Shown: positions 60,090 through 64,000 of the stretch, piece after piece
Layout: the number at the start of each line of letters is the position of its first letter
Numbering within the stretch: position 1 is the first letter of the stretch
Assembly: GCA_026724425.1 (NCBI GenBank)
Contig: JAIUCV010000002.1
Span: 9,181,001 to 9,245,000 of the forward strand
From: Erythrophleum ivorense
Taxonomy: Eukaryota; Streptophyta; Magnoliopsida; Fabales; Fabaceae
Direction: 5' to 3'
DNA length: 64,000 bases
Translations under genes and position numbers: made by a program
Notes under the pieces: model-generated
Seen by the model: only the letters and a program-made list of their open reading frames with translations
Database searches by the model: none
What the model was told of the DNA's origin: nothing

Positions 60090-63000
60090 CCTTCACAAAG
60101 GGAGGAGAGGTAAGTACAAGTGACTTATTTCATAGCTATTAAGGCTTTAATCTTTGTTCCCCAAAGGAGCATTTGCTAGCAATGACAAAAAAGATATATT
60201 TTCTTATGAAAATGTGAAATTATAAAAGGTACTTGTTCATCCGCAAGGACTAATGTCATTAGGTGAAAATTGTGACATAATGGTCTACAACCAAATGACT
60301 CAAAAAACAAGAGAGACATGCATTTTAAAGGATGTTGAAGTATTTTGAAGGAAGAAGAGTCATTGAAGTAATAGCTTAATCACACATGAACTGACCTGAA
60401 GCTATTGGCTAGTATAAGAAAAGCAATTGCAAATGAATATGGAATAGGGAAATTTTTGCCCGTGAGAATGAAAACAAAACGTTGAAGATATCTTTAGTAT
60501 TTAAATCATGGAGATATTTATACAACATAACACAATGGTGTCAAGCTTCAAATATGATGGAAAATAGAGTAAAGCATTTGAAAGGATAGTTAACAATCTA
60601 ATCAACTACAATTCAATCACAAAATTGAAAAAATAATTAATTATTTTGCAGAAATAGCTTGGCACCACTCTTTGAAATAAGCATTATCAATTTCATTGTG
60701 TTTTGAAATTCAAGTCCAAATAATGGTTTTGCTTTGCAAATTGGTGAACCAAGCCAATGTTTAGGCTAATGAATAAAGAAGGAGGAAAATAAAATAGGAA
60801 AATTAGAGCTAATGATCCAAAATTAAAAAGATTTATTTTAAAAGACTTGTTATCATAAGGAGTTTTACTTAAGATAAATTATTATTAACTTTAAGTAAAA
60901 CTTCCTAAATCTAATGGTAATAAGTTTTTTAGAGTAAATTTTTTTAACTTTAAGTTTTTAACTCTAATTCTCCCAAATAAAATCGACTTATGAATAGTAA
61001 AGCAAGAAACAAAGAGTGGCTTATAGATAGTAATTAAAAAAAACAATAATAAAGGATTCAACTTTTTAAGATATATAATAATGATTGATTTGGGAATGCT
61101 ATATTTGTTAATAAGATGTCACATCAGATTTGGAATTTGAATATGCAAATGCAAAATTTAAAATTTGAACAAGGGAAGATGTTAAAAAAAAATTCAAATC
61201 TATGAATATGTTAACTACAATATTCTATTCTTCTTATATATATATATATATATATATGGTTTTATACATTTCCTGAAATGATTATGTTGTACTGTTGATT
61301 GGGAATGATGTTAAATACATTTAATATAGTCAAGTTTTATTTTATATAAAATATTATTGTTTAAAAATTAAATTATTCAAGTATAACAAAGTTAAGACAT
61401 GAAGTTCAAGGAATTATTTGTATTTAGTAAGTAATTATATAGCATGTATTTAAAAAAATATTAAAAAAATAAAAAGTGTATACAAAGAAAAGAAATAAAT
61501 TATATATATAATTTTACTCTTTATATTATTCTTTTTTTTTAAATACATGGTGTATTAACGCAAAGATACATAGTTTGATGCATAATTTGTTAAAGAATTG
61601 AAGTTAACAGTGCATACACACACACATATAATATTAAAAAGAGTGTGAAGCCTAGCTAGAAGTGAGACCTTTGGATTGGAGCCCAGATTCCCTCATGTTT
61701 GGATGCTCATATTGCCTCATGTTATTTTAACAAAGGATGCATTCCAAAAAAAGAAAAAAAAAAAAAGAAAGATAAGTTCTGTGAATAATATGAGAAACAT
61801 GAGCAATTTTCATCATGAGCATATCCATTTCCGATAGATTGTGACATCCCTCCCCTCTGTACTATACCAAAAAGTTCATGTACGTACTAACTCATTAATT
61901 ACCAAAATTAAATAATTGTCCAATTAGCTGGCAGAATAATTCATCTAAATAATGCAGCAGAATCATTTTTATGTTAGCCCGAAGAAGAAAATTTACATTT
62001 AAGTTTAAATTAAATAGTGAAATGCCAATGTAGGAAAATCTACCGATGGTAGTAGCTTACTTAATTATATTTTTTTTTCTTCAATAATAATTAACACGAC
62101 CAACTTTTCGATGACGACAATTGGAATCAAGGGAATTACAGATCATAGAATCAGGCGGCAAGGCAATGGTTGGCTTCGAAGAAAAAAGGGTGTGGCTCCA
62201 TTTTATTTTTTAAATTCAAGTCATAGCTGTCAATTAATCGAGAGATAATTAATTAATGAAAGAGAATCTTGTACATTTTGTTTTGTAATGAGAAACTTTT
62301 TTATTAAGTACGTTGGCTAGAGAGAAATTAGAAAAAAAAAAGGACTGAATAAGTTTAAATTTCATCAAAAAATTGAAGTGTTTGATCATAGAGGTTTTAA
62401 CAAATTAGAAAGTAAATCTATTACTTTGGCTACTTAGAAAAGTGAATAGAAAAAGGAACAGAATCTTGCTTAATATACTTTCTTGTGTCTTTTACCTACA
62501 CTTAATTATATTGATGAATTTCTTTAGTTATTACTTATTAGTGTATATTACAGTTTAATTTTCCTTTATTTTTCATAACGAGAGAAGAAAAATCATAAAG
62601 GAATATATTAGGAATGGCAACCACAGTTATTTTAAAGTTGTGCATGTATGTAGGAGAAAGATAAGATTCTCGTTAATATACTCAATGATACACATTCCAC
62701 CACATGAAAGATAAGCAAATCAAACCTCAAATTCACGTACTTAATTAAAGAATACCAAACCCTACTATTGTCAATCTATATATGGATTGAATGTGATCCC
62801 AATTCCTAACGATCACAATCTAGATTACGTGCCTTCAAATTGATGTACGTGTCAAGTAAAAAACGAGAGTAATTAATTCTATTTCTATTTAACTAAAATA
62901 AGTTATTTAAACATGATTGTAATACACACGCACACACATAAATTTATATCCAATCAAATGAAAAAAAAATGAAAATAAAGTGCATTAATAGTAAGGTCTT

Positions 63001-63100
63001 CCGCGTCTGAAATATTAGATTGGAGTTACTATCTTTTCGAACTATAAAATATATTTCAGCTTACAGGGTAAATTTTGAAGGTTTATCTAACTAGGGCCGC
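60090..63100. other. AT-rich region; no intact gene
   Basis: The first few hundred bases may hold more of the decayed RPA-like gene (its N-terminal OB-fold), but I could not read it. (TA)n at about 61237-61257 and a CACACA run at about 61616-61626 are simple repeats. Nothing else recognised. Confidence 0.4.
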
Positions 63101-64000
63101 TGTAACATCCCAAAAAGTGTTAGTAACTTTAAAAAAGACATAAGATTAAATATTAGGCCGAGTAGAATATGGAATAGGATAAGAGAAAAGTCAAATTTTT
63201 AACTATTTAAAAATTTATTAAATATATATATATATAATTTAAAGAGCCAAAGATTTAAAAGTAAAAAAAAAAAGATATATTTAGTTAATTTTAAAATATT
63301 TTAAATTATCTGAGAGTTAACTTAAAGTTAATTTTAATAGTCAACAAAATTTTAAAATATAATAATAATAACTAATAAGATATATATCCTTAGTTAATTT
63401 TAAAATATTTCAAATTATCCGAAAGATAATTTAAAGTTAATTTTAATAGCCAATAGAATTTTAAAATATAATAATAATAACTAATAAGATATATATCCTT
63501 AGTTAATTTTAAAATATTTTAAATTATCCGAAAGATAACTTAAAGTTAGTTTTAATAGCCAATAAAATTTTAAAATATAATAATAATTAAAACTAATAAG
63601 ATATATATATATATATATATATATCTTTAATAATCTAATTATGAAAAATCTAAATCTATTCCTTATTTTTCACTCCTTCATCCATCTGCTCTCTCTCACG
63701 CCGCCAGAATCAAGTAATTCTAACTTGTTCTTTCAATCCCTCTTCGAACCTACATCTCCATACTAGGTACGAGAATAGCTTTTGTTCTTTATCTCATATA
63801 ACTATATATATATATGTATATATATAAACACACCCCACGCACCATTCAATTAAAGTGATATGCAATATGCATCTTTTTGTCCTTTTATGGATTAAATATA
63901 TATATAGGTATATATACAACTTTCATCCCTTTTATATATATATATATATATATATATAATTATAATATATATAATTATATATTCCTACGAAGAAACGCAT
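63101..64000 (+). mobile_element. Possible LTR start (TGTAACATCCC), truncated by the window end
   Basis: TGTAACATCCCAAAAAGTG resembles the 5' tip of many plant gypsy-type LTRs (TGTAACACCCC/TGTAACATCCC). It is followed by AT-rich sequence and a leader-like stretch at 63655-63790. No second LTR or coding sequence is in the window, so this is weak. Confidence 0.3.
63281..63607 (+). repeat. 109-bp tandem repeat, three copies
   Basis: Copies start at 63281, 63390 and 63499, each with TTAGTTAATTTTAAAATATT. GAAAGATAA(T/C)TTAAAGTTA, TTTTAATAGCCAATA and AACTAATAAGATATATAT follow. Copies 2 and 3 are the most alike. Confidence 0.9.

Noticed and set aside
63901..63980. Dense TA repeats at the window end considered as an origin or a regulatory region
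   Set aside because: Simple (TA)n microsatellites are common throughout this window and carry no further signal.

Overview
This is nuclear DNA from a flowering plant, most likely a eudicot. It is AT-rich, its genes carry GT-AG introns, it has many (TA)n microsatellites, and it is full of decayed plant-type transposons. I cannot name the species.

Five real protein-coding loci can be supported. (1) 434-3525, plus: the last four exons of an ABC1-kinase/beta-lactamase fusion protein; its 5' part lies outside the window. (2) 15191-15748, plus: an intronless calmodulin-like EF-hand protein. (3) 16121-19383, minus: a six-exon group C bZIP factor close to Arabidopsis bZIP9. (4) 32862-34130, minus: 26S proteasome lid subunit RPN6, with an intronless CDS and a 2.1-kb leader intron. 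(5) 38194-40104, minus: a two-exon DUF599 membrane protein. From memory of Arabidopsis, loci 1, 3 and 5 match the neighbours At5g24810, At5g24800 and At5g24790, so the window looks like an old syntenic block stretched by transposons.

The space between genes is mostly transposon remains. At 1.06-1.64 kb an antisense LINE fragment sits in an intron of gene 1. At 4.3-8.5 kb there is a decayed Mutator-like element with a MULE transposase and a plant mobile domain (PMD) reading frame. At 9.09-12.54 kb there is a complete CACTA-type element with terminal repeats, an AAT target duplication and a captured P450 fragment of CYP735A (cytokinin hydroxylase) type. A dead Ty1/copia element with both LTRs spans about 23.77-31.56 kb. 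A MITE lies in the RPN6 leader intron. A 45-bp ungapped inverted repeat near 43.8 kb could fold like a microRNA precursor.

From 46.2 to 60.1 kb lies the strangest part. Purine-rich tandem arrays of about 200-300 bp units face each other at 46.2-47.0 and 56.9-57.8 kb. Related arrays at 50.5-52.4 kb are joined by two 228-bp palindromes exactly 1166 bp apart. Mixed with these are a plant-transposon-protein pseudogene, a Helitron helicase pseudogene, an RPA1-like pseudogene of the kind plant Helitrons carry, and a hAT-like MITE. The end of the window (63.1-64.0 kb) has a 109-bp tandem repeat and a possible LTR start. I found no tRNA, rRNA or CRISPR.

The host genes do not form one pathway. RPN6 acts in protein turnover, the CML in calcium sensing, bZIP9-like in transcription linked to amino-acid and sugar status, and the ABC1/beta-lactamase protein probably in an organelle. 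No clear new biochemical system was found. The best candidate for something undescribed is the alternating palindrome/array structure at 46-58 kb.
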